A stretch of DNA of 64,000 nucleotides from Diphasiastrum complanatum (GCA_029204225.1 CM055103.1:25062656-25126655); one strand, 5' to 3'; counted from the stretch's first letter, positions 1 through 10,838 are shown. The notes: generated by a model not told the origin, from the sequence alone. Program-made: numbers and translations.

Positions 1-1224
1 AAGCATGGTGCTGTAAGATGGCACATACTTGTCTCGGTAGATTTGTGGGAGATAGTAATGGGCTTGGAGGTTAGGCCTACTTTTGTGGAAGGTGACAACG
101 AAGCATAGAATCACTTCAATATGATAAGAGGTAAAGGAAGGCCTTGTGTATCATCAACATGTTCGTCCATGACAAGCGTATTTCACACATCAACAAGACT
201 GATTCTCCCAATGAAGCATAAGAGATCCTCAAACCTTGTTTGAGATCACCCCTCCACTCGTATGCTTTTTTTGAAGCAAGAGTTTCTCAAAACGAAGATG
301 GTGCAAGGTGAATCCATGATGTCTTACTTGGTAAAAGATCAAGGAGATAAAGGACCCACTCGAGGAAGTTGGAGAAGAGACAATTTATTTTGAATGGACT
401 GCTTCCAATCTTTTCATCATGTAATACGATCACTTATGTCTCATGAAAGACTACCTAATCATGAAAAAGTGAAAATACTGTGCAAGAGAAAGTTATTAGG
501 AATTCTTATACGCCTAACACAAATTTTTGAAGATACTCTGTTAAGACTTCTACCATATCATTATTAATCTAATGACATTCAGGTTTCTTCACTAGAAGAT
601 GAAGACATTGATCTTGCAAATGGTGGACAACAGCCTATTGAAGGAAACGGGCAACTTAACCACCTAAGGCAGCCAAGAAGGTTCCATCATCCAGTTCCTT
701 CATAATCATTCCTTCTCCAATTGTGAATCCAATTGTTTCTCCTCTTGAAGCCTCGGCCCATCTCCATCAAAAGCTTGGATATGATGTGGATCGAAGATGC
801 TCCATCAAGTTGTCATGTAGATTCACCATCAAGCTTGAAGGTCTTTCCTTCATGAAATATCACATCTCCACTGAGTACAATTTTCTTAGTAGAAAGTACA
901 TAAACTCCAAGATGGTAGTTGAAGACTATTGAAGATGGACACATTTTGGAGCATCATAAGCAAGGAGATCAACGAGTTTTGAGAGAGAAAAAAAAACTCA
1001 CTCTTAAACAAGTCTGAACTTTACTTTAATGTCCAAAATATGAAGTCATGAACCTAACTCATTTGAAGATGCATCTGAATTTAAAACTTGGATGGATTGA
1101 AGAATAGCACTTGAGATCTTGTAAAGAAAAGCAAAGTGAGGAAGCCAATTGGTACCAAATGGGTGTACCTAATCAAATGCAATTTCATTGGAGGCGGACA
1201 ACTTCAAGGCAAAATCGGTGGCTA
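1..1224 (+). mobile_element. decayed Ty1/copia fragment
   Basis: Heavily decayed copia remains on the plus strand. Around 270-480 broken frames resemble a copia gag helix (a 'KMVQGESMMSYL'-like piece followed by 'LEEVGEE'). Around 1,150-1,224 a frame reads 'GTKWVY.IKCN' then 'FKAKSVA', which matches the start of the copia reverse transcriptase palm (GTKWVFKxK...YKARLVAKG). The RT match stops exactly where the LTR-like sequence at 1,225 begins, so the later element inserted here. No open frame longer than 70 codons survives. The family call is by eye and moderate. Confidence 0.45.
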
Positions 1225-1378
1225 TGTTAGAAATCCATAAATCATAATATGGATGGACAGACTAGGATTCGAACCCAGGACCTCCCTCATACCGGTTGGG
1301 ATGCTCTACCACTGAGCTATCCGCCTTGTTTGATAGTTCTCTCTAGAGTGTGGATTGATATTCCAACACCCCCCCTCA
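1225..1378 (-). mobile_element. short LTR (154 bp) with polypurine tract, carrying a tRNA-like sequence
   Basis: Read on the minus strand, this segment starts TGTTGGAATATC and ends GATTTCTAACA. It is preceded by a polypurine tract (TTGAGGGGGGG, at 1,379-1,389), the standard order for the 3' end of an LTR retroelement. At 154 bp it is in the size range of TRIM elements. Its interior is mostly a tRNA-like sequence. It does not match the 5' LTR at 5,327-5,697, so it may belong to a different element joined to the gypsy body, or mark an ectopic recombination. Confidence 0.5.
1254..1326 (-). tRNA. tRNA-like sequence (probable pseudo-tRNA)
   Basis: On the minus strand this 73-nt stretch folds like a tRNA. 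The acceptor has 6 of 7 pairs, counting two G-U (A1-C72 is mismatched). T8-A9 and a 4-bp D stem (GCTC/GAGC) are present. The T arm has 5 pairs, one of them G-U, and a perfect B box, GGTTCGAATCC. The A box reads TAGCTCAGTGG. The anticodon loop is irregular: it lacks U33, has one mismatched stem pair, and the triplet in anticodon position is CGG. It is therefore more likely a tRNA-derived pol III promoter or pseudogene than a working tRNA. Confidence 0.45.
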
Positions 1379-1405
1379 AGCCACACTTGGTTGGGGTCCT
1401 AGCTG

Positions 1406-2644
1406 TCACTTGCCCCACAACTTGGGCCACCCTTTCCGACCTCTAAGCTCAGGTTGATTGCAAAGGTATCTGAGACTCTCATGGTCTGTCAGGACCTCAA
1501 AGTTGGCACCATACAAATAAAGCCTCCAAGTCTTAAGGGCATGGACTATAGAAAAGAGTTCCTTTTCATAGGCACTGTACCTAGTCTGAGCTGGCTCGAG
1601 TTTTTTACTCTCGAACGCAACTGGTCGTCCACCCTGAGTTAGCACAGCACCAACTGCAATGTCGCTAGCATCTATTTCGACCACAAATGGCTGATTGGGG
1701 TCGACGACTTTTAGAACTGGTGTTGTAGCTAAAGCTGTTTTGAGAGCATCAAAGCTCTCCTGCTGTGCGGACTCCCAAATGAACTCCTTTCCCTTCCCCT
1801 TAAGAAGATTTGTCATGGGAACTGCTATCTGAGCATATTCCTTGACAAATCGTCTGTAATATCCTGCCAAACCAAGAAAGATCTGAAGTTCCAAAATATT
1901 CTGAGGTCTCAGCCAATTGAGTATGGCTTTAACCTTATTTGGGTCCATCTTAATCCCATCTGAAGAGATAATGTGACCCAAATATGCTACTTCTTCAACA
2001 AAGAATTCACACTTGGATTGTTTCGCATAAAGCTTATGCTTTCTGAGCAGTTGAAACACCTTTCTGAGGTATTTTAGATGCTCCTTCCTCATTTTGCTGT
2101 AGATGAGGATGTCATCTAAAAATACGACTACAAACTTATCCAAGTATGGTCTGAGGACACTGTTCATCAAGGCCATAAAGGTAGCTGGAGCATTTGTGAG
2201 CCCAAATGGCATCACCTTAAACTCATAATGACCGTGACGAGTCCTAAAAGCTGTTTTCGAGATATCTTCCGACTTAATACGGACTCGATGATATCCCGAT
2301 CTGAGGTCTATTTTACTGAAAAACTTAGCCCCGTCGAGTTGGTCAAACAACTCGTCTGCCCGAGGCATAGGGTATTTATTCTTAATTGTGACTTTATTGA
2401 GGGCTCTGTAATCTACGCAAAGATGCATAGACCCCTCTTTCTTTTTCACCAATAGGATTGGTGAGGCCCATGGTGAACTACTGGTCTGAATTTGGCCTTT
2501 CCCAAGATAATCTGTTAACTGCCTAGTTATTTCTTCTTCCTCTGTTCGGCTGACCCGATACGGAGGTTTAGAAACAGGTGCTGTACCTGGTACCAGGTTA
2601 ATTACATGATCTACCTCTCTGCTAGGTGGTAAACCATGTGGCAA
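1406..2644 (-). CDS. gypsy reverse transcriptase-RNase H (polyprotein fragment)
   Basis: This 412-codon frame is open throughout. It carries the Ty3/gypsy reverse transcriptase: '[16 protein letters not shown]' (about residues 65-83), '[11 protein letters not shown]' (109-119), '[12 protein letters not shown]' (145-156) and the catalytic FLDD (175-178). RNase H follows with 'EIDAS' (323-327) and 'TDHES' (386-390). The protein makes DNA from element RNA and removes the RNA strand. RNase H is cut short at 'ELRGRKG', after which the last few residues are unrelated and the integrase is missing. The intact frame contrasts with the broken gag-protease upstream. It is a piece of a gag-pol polyprotein, so the first Met is not a true start. 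Confidence 0.88.
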   Translation of the reverse strand: MPHGLPPSREVDHVINLVPGTAPVSKPPYRVSRTEEEEITRQLTDYLGKGQIQTSSSPWASPILLVKKKEGSMHLCVDYRALNKVTIKNKYPMPRADELFDQLDGAKFFSKIDLRSGYHRVRIKSEDISKTAFRTRHGHYEFKVMPFGLTNAPATFMALMNSVLRPYLDKFVVVFLDDILIYSKMRKEHLKYLRKVFQLLRKHKLYAKQSKCEFFVEEVAYLGHIISSDGIKMDPNKVKAILNWLRPQNILELQIFLGLAGYYRRFVKEYAQIAVPMTNLLKGKGKEFIWESAQQESFDALKTALATTPVLKVVDPNQPFVVEIDASDIAVGAVLTQGGRPVAFESKKLEPAQTRYSAYEKELFSIVHALKTWRLYLYGANFEVLTDHESLRYLCNQPELRGRKGWPKLWGK

Positions 2645-2897
2645 ATCTTCAGGAAAAACATCTTTATTTCTAATTTACTGATTTTTTGCTGGATAGAACT
2701 GGAAATAGAAACTTCAGGAATAAACTGAAAGTCACATAAGAATACCTGATGGTCTTCGTCTTTGATTAGCTGACAGAGCACTGAACTGCAGACCATAGGA
2801 CTGTTGGGAACATCATGCTCCCCATGCAACTAGATCTCTCGGCCTTTATGTTGAAAGCTGAGGGTGTTCTCCTGATAGTTTTTGTGGAGGGAAGGTC

Positions 2898-3404
2898 CTA
2901 AACTGTAGAGCCAATCTCTGTACGATCCAGGTGCATTATCTGAAAGTTTATTTCATCTTGGTACCCCTGAATACCAAGATTCAAACTACTTACCATAGTT
3001 TCCCATATTTTTTTATCTTCACCTTTAGCTAATGAAACTATGTACCTATGCTGACTAGGTACTTCTTTTAGTTTAAGCTTTTTAACCAGGGTGTAGTTGA
3101 TGAGATTATGGGTTGCCCCATCATCAACCATAACTCTTACTGATTGGTTACCGACTTTCCCATGCATACGTACTAGGTCATGCGGCCCAAAGCTGAAGGG
3201 TCTCGCTAGCATTGCAGAGGTCAACTGGCAACAGTGTTCATGATCTTCATGATACACTTTGATCTCGGAAGCTGCCGAGTCACTGGGGAAACATACAGTC
3301 TGAACAAGATGAAGTTGTTTTTTATCTTTCTTATCTTTTCTAGTGAAAGGCCCCTTGGGACACTGTCTGACTGTGTGTCCCTTGCCCATACACACAAAGC
3401 ACAA
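2898..3404 (-). pseudogene. gypsy zinc knuckle and retropepsin-like protease, broken
   Basis: The frame starts with a CCHC zinc knuckle (C-x2-C-x4-H-x4-C, 'CFVCMGKGHTVRQC'), the RNA-binding end of gag. About 90 residues later comes the aspartic protease core 'MVDDGATHNLI'. Gypsy proteases usually read DSGATHN, so the serine or threonine after the catalytic Asp is Asp here. Stops separate this frame from gag upstream (3,705) and from RT downstream (2,644), although the three are in the usual order. A decayed polyprotein segment. Confidence 0.75.
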
Positions 3405-3704
3405 ACGTTCTTGTTTGGCTTTCTCAAAATCATCTAGTTTTAAGGGCTGTATGAGTGAAGGGCGTTTCTGAGGAGCTTCACTTTTAAATTTATCTTCTTT
3501 CTTTCTTTTAAAAATTTCTTTTTAAATTGAAAGTCTTTCTGAGGAGGCTGCTCAGAAAGTGGCTGCTGTCTCGCCCTCTTCCTACCCACTGATCATCATA
3601 GATTTGAGCATATCTGAGAGCTTGCTCAAGGGTAGTAGGCGAGTTTCTCTGGACCTCTACTTTATATTCATCTTTGAGGCCACGGACAAATCCCCTGATT
3701 TCTG

Positions 3705-4430
3705 TTAATCATCCATATTTTTAATTTTTAAAATTGCTTCTCGATACTGCGAGATATATTGGATGAGGGACTTGTCCATTACTGTTCTTTCCCAGGCTTC
3801 CCAGGCTCTATCAAGTTCCTGTTCAGGTAGGAATTCTCTTAGGAAGGCTTCTTCAAAGGCCTTCCATGACCGGGGAATCTGCCCAGTCTCCTGGAGATTT
3901 AACCACCACTTATAGGCCATAGGCCCTAAGGAAAGACTGGCCTCAATAGCTTGCAAATGGTCAGGGGTCTGTTTAAGAGCATGAATGTTCTTCCATTTGC
4001 TGAGGAAGGTTTGTAGAATGTCTGCATTTTCATCCTTCTCTTCCCCATTAAAAGTAAGAGGCTTTAAATCTTTAAAAACACTGGGGTGAGACCGTAAAGT
4101 CTCACCCGAAACTGATGGAAGTGGAGAAGGGGACAACTGAGAAGTGGAGGGAAGGCTTCCTTTCGCGGAACTCAAAATCAAGCTCTTGAGTTTAGCGAAC
4201 GAGTCATCCACACTGGACTTGAAATTGGCTAATGCCAACTTCAGTTCATCCACTTCTGTTACCAACTGGAGAAACTGCTCCTTGGTAACCAGTTCGTCGA
4301 GTTCTTCGCCGAACTGTTCATGTTCTTCCAATTCCATGGGTTCCTTCCCTTTACTGTAAGCCAAGGCTTCTATTTCAAGTTCGTCAAAGCCTCTCTCCGG
4401 GGGTTGATCAGGTCCCTGAGGAGTGGTCAT
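3705..4430 (-). CDS. gypsy gag (capsid-like) N-terminal part
   Basis: A 241-codon frame beginning with a natural ATG after the leader. An acidic N-terminal region with a predicted coiled coil (about residues 48-90) is followed by a Ser/Pro linker. A Retrotrans_gag-type domain follows from about 120, with 'LKPLTFNGEEKD', 'LQTFLSKWKNI', 'AYKWWLNL' and 'SWKAFEEAFLREF'. Gag forms the particle that packages element RNA. The frame stops at 'KIKNMDD', and gag homology resumes in another frame before the zinc knuckle at 3,404, so gag is frameshifted. Confidence 0.8.
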   Translation of the reverse strand: MTTPQGPDQPPERGFDELEIEALAYSKGKEPMELEEHEQFGEELDELVTKEQFLQLVTEVDELKLALANFKSSVDDSFAKLKSLILSSAKGSLPSTSQLSPSPLPSVSGETLRSHPSVFKDLKPLTFNGEEKDENADILQTFLSKWKNIHALKQTPDHLQAIEASLSLGPMAYKWWLNLQETGQIPRSWKAFEEAFLREFLPEQELDRAWEAWERTVMDKSLIQYISQYREAILKIKNMDD

Positions 4431-5312
4431 CTTTGGAACTGAAAGAGAGGTACCTTAACTTCTGAAAGAAAAAAAAGTCTAAAAGACTAATTTATAACTG
4501 TATAAGGGATAGGAAAGATGACTTAGCTGTTTTTGAGGACTGTACTTCCAAAGAAATTACGAAGAGGAACCTTCTCAGCTCTTCCACCCAAAATTTCAGA
4601 CCTGCTGTCCCTGAAAATCCCAGTTTGTGGCTCCAAAATGTACCAAAATTTCCAGTTTCTTGAGTAGAGTTACTCGCTGCTCTGATTTCAGACGTGGGGC
4701 TCCAAAAAGCGAGGCAAAGGACCCTAAAAATTATAAAACTTTCTGAAGTTTGAGAGCTGCCTACCCTCGCTGATCTGACAGCATCTGAGTTGGTCCAAAA
4801 AAAACAAGTTTGAAGCCAAAACTATTCCAATTTCTGGATTTTCGATGGCACCCTGCTCACTGATTTGTGGCAAGAAAATTTGATGCCCAATCCTCCGAAA
4901 AATCTTGAAAAACAGAAATGAATTTGACTTCTTTCTCTTCCCTGTCCAGCGCTGGCCCTGCTACTACTTTTTGCTTTGAAATCCGCTCAGACTCGCAAAG
5001 ATTTCACTGGGAAATCAGAAGAAAGTCGCTGATTTCACAGCGATGGATCTGCTCGCTGCTTACTACACTAATTCCACTCTGAAATCCGAGAAAGACATCC
5101 AAAAAAATCAGAGAGAAAAGCTGATCTATCAGCGCTGAAGCTGTACCAGACAATTCTCCTTCAAACTACTGAAAATTCAAGCAAATTGAAGGAATTTAAA
5201 GCTGGTCCTACAGCGATTTTCCTCCTCTATTCTTTTCTGAGAATCTGAGAAATATTTCCTATCTTCTAATAGCTTTCTCTACTACTGCTCCTGAACTCCC
5301 TAGGATGGAGAT
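4431..5312 (-). other. untranslated leader of the gypsy element
   Basis: About 880 bp between the primer site and the gag ATG with no open frame on the minus strand. Near the gag start it is AT-rich. Farther out several runs resemble each other loosely ('CTGATTTC', 'GAAATC', 'GCTCACTGA'), but I could not define a clear repeat unit. Confidence 0.5.
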
Positions 5313-5325
5313 GGCTCTAATACCA
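5313..5325 (-). promoter_or_regulatory. primer binding site (initiator-Met tRNA type)
   Basis: On the minus strand TGGTATTAGAGCC lies one base inside the inner edge of the LTR. It differs by one base from the common plant TGGTATCAGAGCC complementary to the 3' end of initiator Met tRNA, and fixes the element's orientation. Confidence 0.75.
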
Positions 5326-5326
5326 G

Positions 5327-5697
5327 TGTAATAGATCCTAACACCACAGTAGGGCAAACACTAACTGATCCACCCAACCTGGCCTCCTCCCTGATATAGA
5401 GTAAGCCCCTCCTAGCCCAGTGTGAGGACTGGTAGCATGCAACTGCCAAGTGTCGACCACGTGGCACTGACGTGGCCGACTGCACGTCGGGACCCAACTG
5501 GGAGCCCTATCCTGCTGACTGGGTCCCTAGGCTATGTTAGGCCCGCCATGGCTATGGACCGTGCTAGGCACACTACTCACACTGTCTTGCCCTGTTGGTC
5601 GTGTACGCTGGACACGACCTTGACTGTGGTATCTGACCTATCTGTGTTCTCTAGGGTTCGTCATTGGTTACGAGCTCGTAACACGTTCCATGTCACA
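5327..5697 (-). repeat. 5' LTR of the gypsy element
   Basis: Read on the minus strand this 371-bp segment starts TGTGACATGG and ends GATCTATTACA immediately before the primer site. The inner edge is fixed by the primer site; the outer edge is chosen as the first well-placed TG and is less certain. It resembles the LTR at 7,852-8,341 in layout near its inner end ('GACAAACC'/'GCAAACAC', 'CCACCCAACC'), suggesting related families. Confidence 0.6.
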
Positions 5698-7836
5698 ATT
5701 TTCCATAACAAAATAGGGTCAACTCATGGTCCTATAGATATTCAAAATAAATTCAACTTAGTGAATTCAAAAAACCGGTGTTATGCAATTTCCTTACAGG
5801 GATTCTTAACCAACCCAAATTACACAACACTATCACATTTACCTACTCAGGCGTCTCATTTTTTTCTTCCTTAGATTTTTCGGTCACCCGAAAATTCTTT
5901 TAGCGAAGGTCCCCGAAAATTCCATTGACAGAAGTAAATGCTAGGCTACTTCCCTTTCGACACACCAGTTCATTTTCATTACTTCGTTAAAGTTCCCAGA
6001 ATCAATGGAAAATCAATAAAATTTGGTTCCCGGTACCCTTTGATACTCGACACACTTGTTTTTTAATCGAATATAGAGCTACCTCCCAAAAATTACGACC
6101 TTTTTCCATTCATTCACTTAAAGAAGTATCTGAAAAGCCTTAATCTGCCCAATCTTAAAGATCAAAATCATTTAAGATAAGCCTATCGGTGCACACCGAG
6201 TCCAAAAGGAAGAACCAAAAATATCATTTTAACTCGATTAACTGGGAATATTGCTACTCCAGAGTTAAACCGATAAAAAGCACAGTACCAGGAACCCAAA
6301 ATTTCACTAGCTGGGTACTTGCCCGGAAAAAATTACCATGAAAAATATCCTATTGCCAATCCTAAATCCATGGATCCAATCACATGGGCAAAATGTTAGG
6401 ATAATAGAATTTATTTTCTCAACAAATCCTCGAAACAAAATTTGGAGTATAGGTAATCCGGGTTGCGTAACCATAAAACTGTTACGAATAGCCAAGCATT
6501 TCCCAAATGCTCCAACCTCCTTTGCAAAAACAATGGAATCCATGCAACCATAAGGCTCCCATCATGCACAACTCAGTGAACTAGCTGAGGCCTTCAATCC
6601 ACATGTTTTACCATGCAACCAGAGGAAAGCAAGAAGTAAAAAAACTTCATGCAAAGCCAATAAAGGCCTCTCCCTTTCCAGACCCTAAAAAGACTTTGCA
6701 TAAGCAAAGAGGAGGTCAGCATGCTGCACGCTGCTACAGCCGCCATCGCGAGGAGGAAACCAAGAGAGCGAGAGAGAGAGAGAGAGAGATTTGGCAGGCT
6801 CGCGCCCTGTTCTGGGCCATCTGCCATCCCATCTCACTTTGTTTCTCCCACGCCCACTCTCTACACCCATCCACAGCGCTTCTCAAGGTCATTCATTTGC
6901 AAGGAAGGAACGGTTTCAGATCAGCTGGTGTTCCCCAACCCGTCTGGAGGCGCAAAGAATCTGTTTATCTCAGTATTCAAGACCCTAGCAAATCAAATCC
7001 CGAGGGATTCAATATAAGGGCAGAAACCAAGATTAAAAACGGCTTCAAATAGAGCAGGCCTTCACAAAATCGGACAGCGTTCCCCTCATTACCCAAATGG
7101 AAGTACAAATCCGTGGGTGAGGAGCAAGCAGAAGGGTTCTAAATAGAAATAGCTTGCTTTTAGAATTACACGACAGGGTTACTTCTCTTCTCAGAGGCAG
7201 CGTGTATCAAACACACAAAGGTTTTACAGGGTTTATCTGCATGCAACACCTTTCTCTATTCCAGATCCTAATCTGTTTTTCTAGAGAAGCTTCAATTTCC
7301 AAATCCATTCCATGTTTTCAGTTTTCAATTGCATAAAATACAAGAGGATTAGTTTTACAAAACCAGAAATCCTCACATGCAACCAAAAAATTCAAGATCT
7401 CCCGTAACAATCAGTTTATTTATGCAGGATAAATCGATTCCTCATCAATCTATCAACAAACATCCTGCTACTAAATCTGAATCCCGAACTGTCCAAAACA
7501 TTATGGATTCATGCAATTTATTCATCCAAAAAAACAAATTTGAACAAGGAAGTGGATCTACACATGCAGATCATTCTACTTCAAACGGAAATTTTCTCAA
7601 GGCTTCAGAAAATAAGAATGAATTCCTCACTAATCCACAACATCTCAGACAAGATCAAACAAGGAGAAGAGCACTCTACCACCAAGTTTGAAAAGCATGC
7701 TTTACACAAGAATTAGAGAATCCAAACCCAATTTCCCTTGAAAAACAGCACTCCAACCGGGATGTGAATCCAAGTGCGTTCCAATTCCGATTTGATGTAG
7801 AACTTCTCTCCATCCCATCCAAAAACCGCATTAGTT
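5698..7836 (-). other. non-coding, possibly the internal region of the element whose primer site is at 7,837
   Basis: No convincing protein is encoded. The stretch lies directly downstream, on the minus strand, of the primer site at 7,837-7,850, so it could be the leader or internal domain of a large non-autonomous LTR element. A short (AG)n run occurs at about 6,770-6,790. Short ORFs here show no recognisable domain, and no matching 3' LTR was found. Confidence 0.35.
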
Positions 7837-7850
7837 GGGCTCTGATACCA
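7837..7850 (-). promoter_or_regulatory. primer binding site (initiator-Met tRNA type)
   Basis: Minus strand TGGTATCAGAGCCC, an exact match to the standard plant retrotransposon primer site, one base from the inner LTR edge. Confidence 0.8.
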
Positions 7851-7851
7851 A

Positions 7852-8341
7852 TGTAAAGACCACTAGGGACAAACCCCTAAGATGAGGATAGGAAAACACA
7901 AGAGAGACTCTGGAGCAAACCCACCCAACCAAACCTAGATCCCTCCTGGAGAATCCTCCTGGATCTAGCCCCCAAGCCATGCCAATGTGACAGCAAGAGG
8001 AGAAGAGCTCATCACGTAACCTAGACCAAGTCATCGACGGAATAATCACTACCTCAATATATAGAGAGTAGGATCCTGTGCATGAGCACATGCAATCTCC
8101 ATGCAGGTCAACTATGAATAGGTTACAACTCTACATGCATACCTCCTGCCTATATCAGTCACACGTACATGCACCAATCCATATGTCTCAATTAGAGTGT
8201 TTGGGTCCTCTCAAGGTCATTAGTCACCAACAGACCTTGATTTGGAATTAAATCTAGGCGTGACCAATAATCTCGAACACGGAAGGGCCGGTCTACCATA
8301 TTAGGACTATTCCAGGTCCTTAACCGAATATGGCCATAACA
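7852..8341 (-). repeat. 5' LTR of a second minus-strand LTR element
   Basis: Minus strand TGTTATGGCCATATTCGG at the outer edge and GTGGTCTTTACA at the inner edge, 490 bp, ending one base before a perfect primer site. The inner edge is solid; the outer edge is the best TG/CA-compatible boundary. No partner LTR was found in the window. Confidence 0.55.
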
Positions 8342-8403
8342 CTGGGTCCCATGAGAGTCTGCTAGACTGATCTCCTAAAAAGTAGGAAGGGTTCACCGAT
8401 CAA

Positions 8404-9115
8404 CGTGACACGTGTGATGTGCTCACTACGACACTTGGTCCAGTGTATGAGTTACACTTGTCGGTCAACAGGACGTGTCATATGCTCATTGGGACACTTG
8501 GTCCAATGTATAAGTGACATGTGTCGGACAGTCCACCTACTAGCTTGCCTATGTGTCAGGGTACTGACAAGTGGCAAGTGTCAACTATGCATGGAGTTTG
8601 CCATGTGTCGACTTTGTCGATCAACAGGACGTGTCATATGCTCATTGGGACACTTGGTCCAATGTATGAGTGACATGTGTCAGACAGTCCACCTACTAGC
8701 TTGCCTATGTGTCAGGGTACTAACAAGTGGCAAGTGTCAACTGTGCATGGAGTTTGCCATGTGTCGACTTTGTCGATCAACAGGACGTGTCATATGCTCA
8801 TTGGGACACTTGGTCCAATGTATGAGTGACATGTGTCAGACAGTCCACCTACTAGCTTGCCTATGTGTCAGGGTACTAACAAGTGGCAAGTGTCAACTGT
8901 GCATGGAGTTTGCCATGTGTCGACGTTAGGATGTGTATGAGTTACACTTGTCGGTCAACAGGACATGTCATATGCTCATTGGGGCACTTGGTCCAATGTA
9001 TGAGTGACATGTGTCAGACAGTCCACCTACTAGCTTGCCTATGTGTCAGGGTACTGACAAGTGGCAAGTGTCAACTGTGCATGGAGTTTGCCATGTGTCA
9101 ACGTTAGGATGTGTC
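8404..9115 (+). repeat. 156-bp tandem repeat array inside a plus-strand LTR
   Basis: Four copies of a unit anchored on 'TCAACAGGACRTGTCATATG' occur at 8,465, 8,621, 8,777 and 8,955. The first two spacings are exactly 156 bp; the third is 178 bp because of an extra 22-bp segment. The unit is rich in CACTTG, ACATGTG and GTGTCA motifs, and an ACACGTGT palindrome lies just before the first copy. Because 156 is divisible by 3, an open frame runs through the array, but it is a repeat artefact. The array lies upstream of the LTR end at 9,306, where U3 regulatory sequence is expected. Confidence 0.85.
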
Positions 9116-9306
9116 AGCGTTAAGGGGTGCTTGAGGGGATATAGTGTGAGCCTTGCTAGGCATTCCCTATCTGATTCCTATGCAGCTATGGTTGGGAGGA
9201 GACTTGTAGCAGAGCTCTCATACATTTGCTTGAGATTAATAAAGTGATGAATTCGCTAGATAATTCAATGTATTTACTTTAGGGTTTTGTGAGCTTGTGT
9301 GCAACA
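9116..9306 (+). repeat. 3' part of a plus-strand gypsy LTR (R/U5)
   Basis: The LTR ends GTGTGCAACA at 9,306, followed directly by a primer site. An AATAAA signal occurs at about 9,237. The LTR's left edge is not defined but probably lies before the tandem array, making it roughly 900 bp. Confidence 0.55.
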
Positions 9307-9307
9307 T

Positions 9308-9320
9308 TGGGTATCAAAGC
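9308..9320 (+). promoter_or_regulatory. primer binding site (Met tRNA type, diverged)
   Basis: TGGGTATCAAAGC two bases after the LTR end; it differs slightly from TGGTATCAGAGC. It sets the plus orientation of the gypsy element that follows. Confidence 0.65.
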
Positions 9321-9935
9321 GGTTGCTTTTGAGACTTGTGTGGGATTTGGCATCATGGGCATCTTCAACTAGGGTTTGGTGGAATCTTGGAGAGCTAGCG
9401 TCGTACTGCAGTTGATCTGTTGGCAGATTTTGAGCCCATAAGATAGCAAATTGAAGCCCTATGGTGGATTTTTGATCTTCTTGCAGCCTTTGAGCATCTT
9501 CAACTACTTGGCTTGATTATTTTGTGCTTTTGTAAAACTCCAACCCACATAGAATTTGTGAACCTATTTGTAACTTCTTCAATATTCAATTTTTTTCAAA
9601 CTTGTCAGTTGCAATAGGCTTGTTGTGGTAGGTCACTAGTACTAGGTAGGGTAGGGCTTTTCGCCTTTCAATTCGGTGATCATCCCTTGCTTTTTGCCAA
9701 TTGTCAGTTTGAAACCCTAGTTTGCTGATTTTTGGAGAAGAAGAGTCTATGTGTAGTTAGAACTTGGCTGTAGGAGGTCTATTCTATCCAAATCTCCTAG
9801 GAATTCAGGGTAATATATTTGTATAGTGATTTGAGGTTTTGAGAGCTTGTTCTTGCTTTGTTTCAAGAACTTTAGCTGTTTGATTTTGCATGGTTTTTTG
9901 TGCACTGCTTTGCTTCTGCTACCTATTCTTCTGCT

Positions 9936-10838
9936 ATGGCATCCGCAAGCAACACCAATCAAGATTCACAAAGATTAGATGTCATACATTCCAAGGTGGA
10001 TGCTATCGAAGCCACTCTTAAGCTGATTTTGGAGCAACTCAAAGGTGAAGGAGCTAGTGTTCCTGAGAGAGTCAATGGTATGGTTATGGAAGCAGAAAAG
10101 CCATGAACCTGAGTTGGGGTTTTGAAAGAGGAAGCTACCTACTATCAAGGATCTAAAACCTCCGAAGTTCACTGGAGCAGTATCTTTGAGGACCACAGAT
10201 GCATTGAGAATTGGTTGCAAAAATGGGAGAAAGCATTCCAGATGTGTGGCATAGACGATGAAACTGAGATGATTGTTGTAGCCCCATATTGTTTTCAAGA
10301 GTCAGCACAAAGGTGCTGGAGGAAGGTGGAAAAGGATGACCTAGTTCCAACCACATGGGAGGCATTCCGGCAAATGTTTACGCAAAATTGGGTGCCTATG
10401 GATGAAAATCATAGAGCCATGCAACAATGGACTTATTTGAAGCAAGGTAACTTGAGCATGCAAGATTATGCAAAAAGGTACCGAGAGGCTTTGTCACGCA
10501 TTCCTCAGGAGGTTCCTATGTACATGCAACTATTTCACTTCATGGAGGGACTTCGAGAGAGTATTCGCCCTTTCGTGCGAAAGGAGCAATCTCAGGATTT
10601 GCGGGGAGCCATACAGATGGCTTTGTATTCTGAAGATGGAAAAGGAGGCCTGGATCCTGCTACGGTAGCTAGTACAGGTGGTCAGCAACCTTGGGGACGC
10701 AAAGGCAAATGGAACAAAAAGAGAAAGTTTGAAGGTCAAACCAGTCAGTGGCAAGCTCGGGGTGACCAAAAGGAAAAGGATGCAGGGGCCCCCAAAGGCA
10801 AAGGGTTGTATGGGCAGCCCAATGCCCAAAAGGGTTAG
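9936..10838 (+). pseudogene. gypsy gag, frameshifted
   Basis: The N-terminal segment starts at ATG 9,936 ('MASASNTNQDSQRLD') and has a short helical coiled-coil-like stretch before a stop at 10,106. The main Retrotrans_gag domain follows in another frame from about 10,122, with 'CIENWLQKWEKAFQM', 'AQRCWRKVEKDD' and 'TWEAFRQMFTQNWVP'. A basic, Gly/Lys-rich tail precedes the remains of a zinc knuckle ('RCLW.HRWKECP' at about 10,880-10,940). Gag builds the virus-like particle. The frame change and missing knuckle cysteines mark it as dead. Confidence 0.72.

Larger units (their letters stand above)
1225..5697 (-). mobile_element. Ty3/gypsy retrotransposon, internally deleted
   Basis: A minus-strand gypsy element. 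In transcription order it has a 5' LTR (5,697-5,327), a Met-type primer site, a non-coding leader, gag, a CCHC knuckle with protease, then RT and RNase H. After the start of RNase H the frame runs within about 60 codons into a polypurine tract and the short LTR at 1,378, so the integrase is absent. The 3' LTR does not resemble the 5' LTR. No convincing 5-bp target duplication is visible at the outer edges. Confidence 0.7.

Noticed and set aside
1254-1326. Functional tRNA gene
   Set aside because: No U33, irregular anticodon loop and stem, A1-C72 mismatch, and location inside an LTR.
8405-8929. 174-codon open frame rich in Cys and His
   Set aside because: It lies entirely in the 156-bp tandem array; the unit length is divisible by three, so any open unit repeats as an open frame. 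No domain and no coding context.
8465-9115. Possible CRISPR-like array
   Set aside because: Units are directly adjacent 156-bp tandem repeats without unique spacers, and the genome is eukaryotic.
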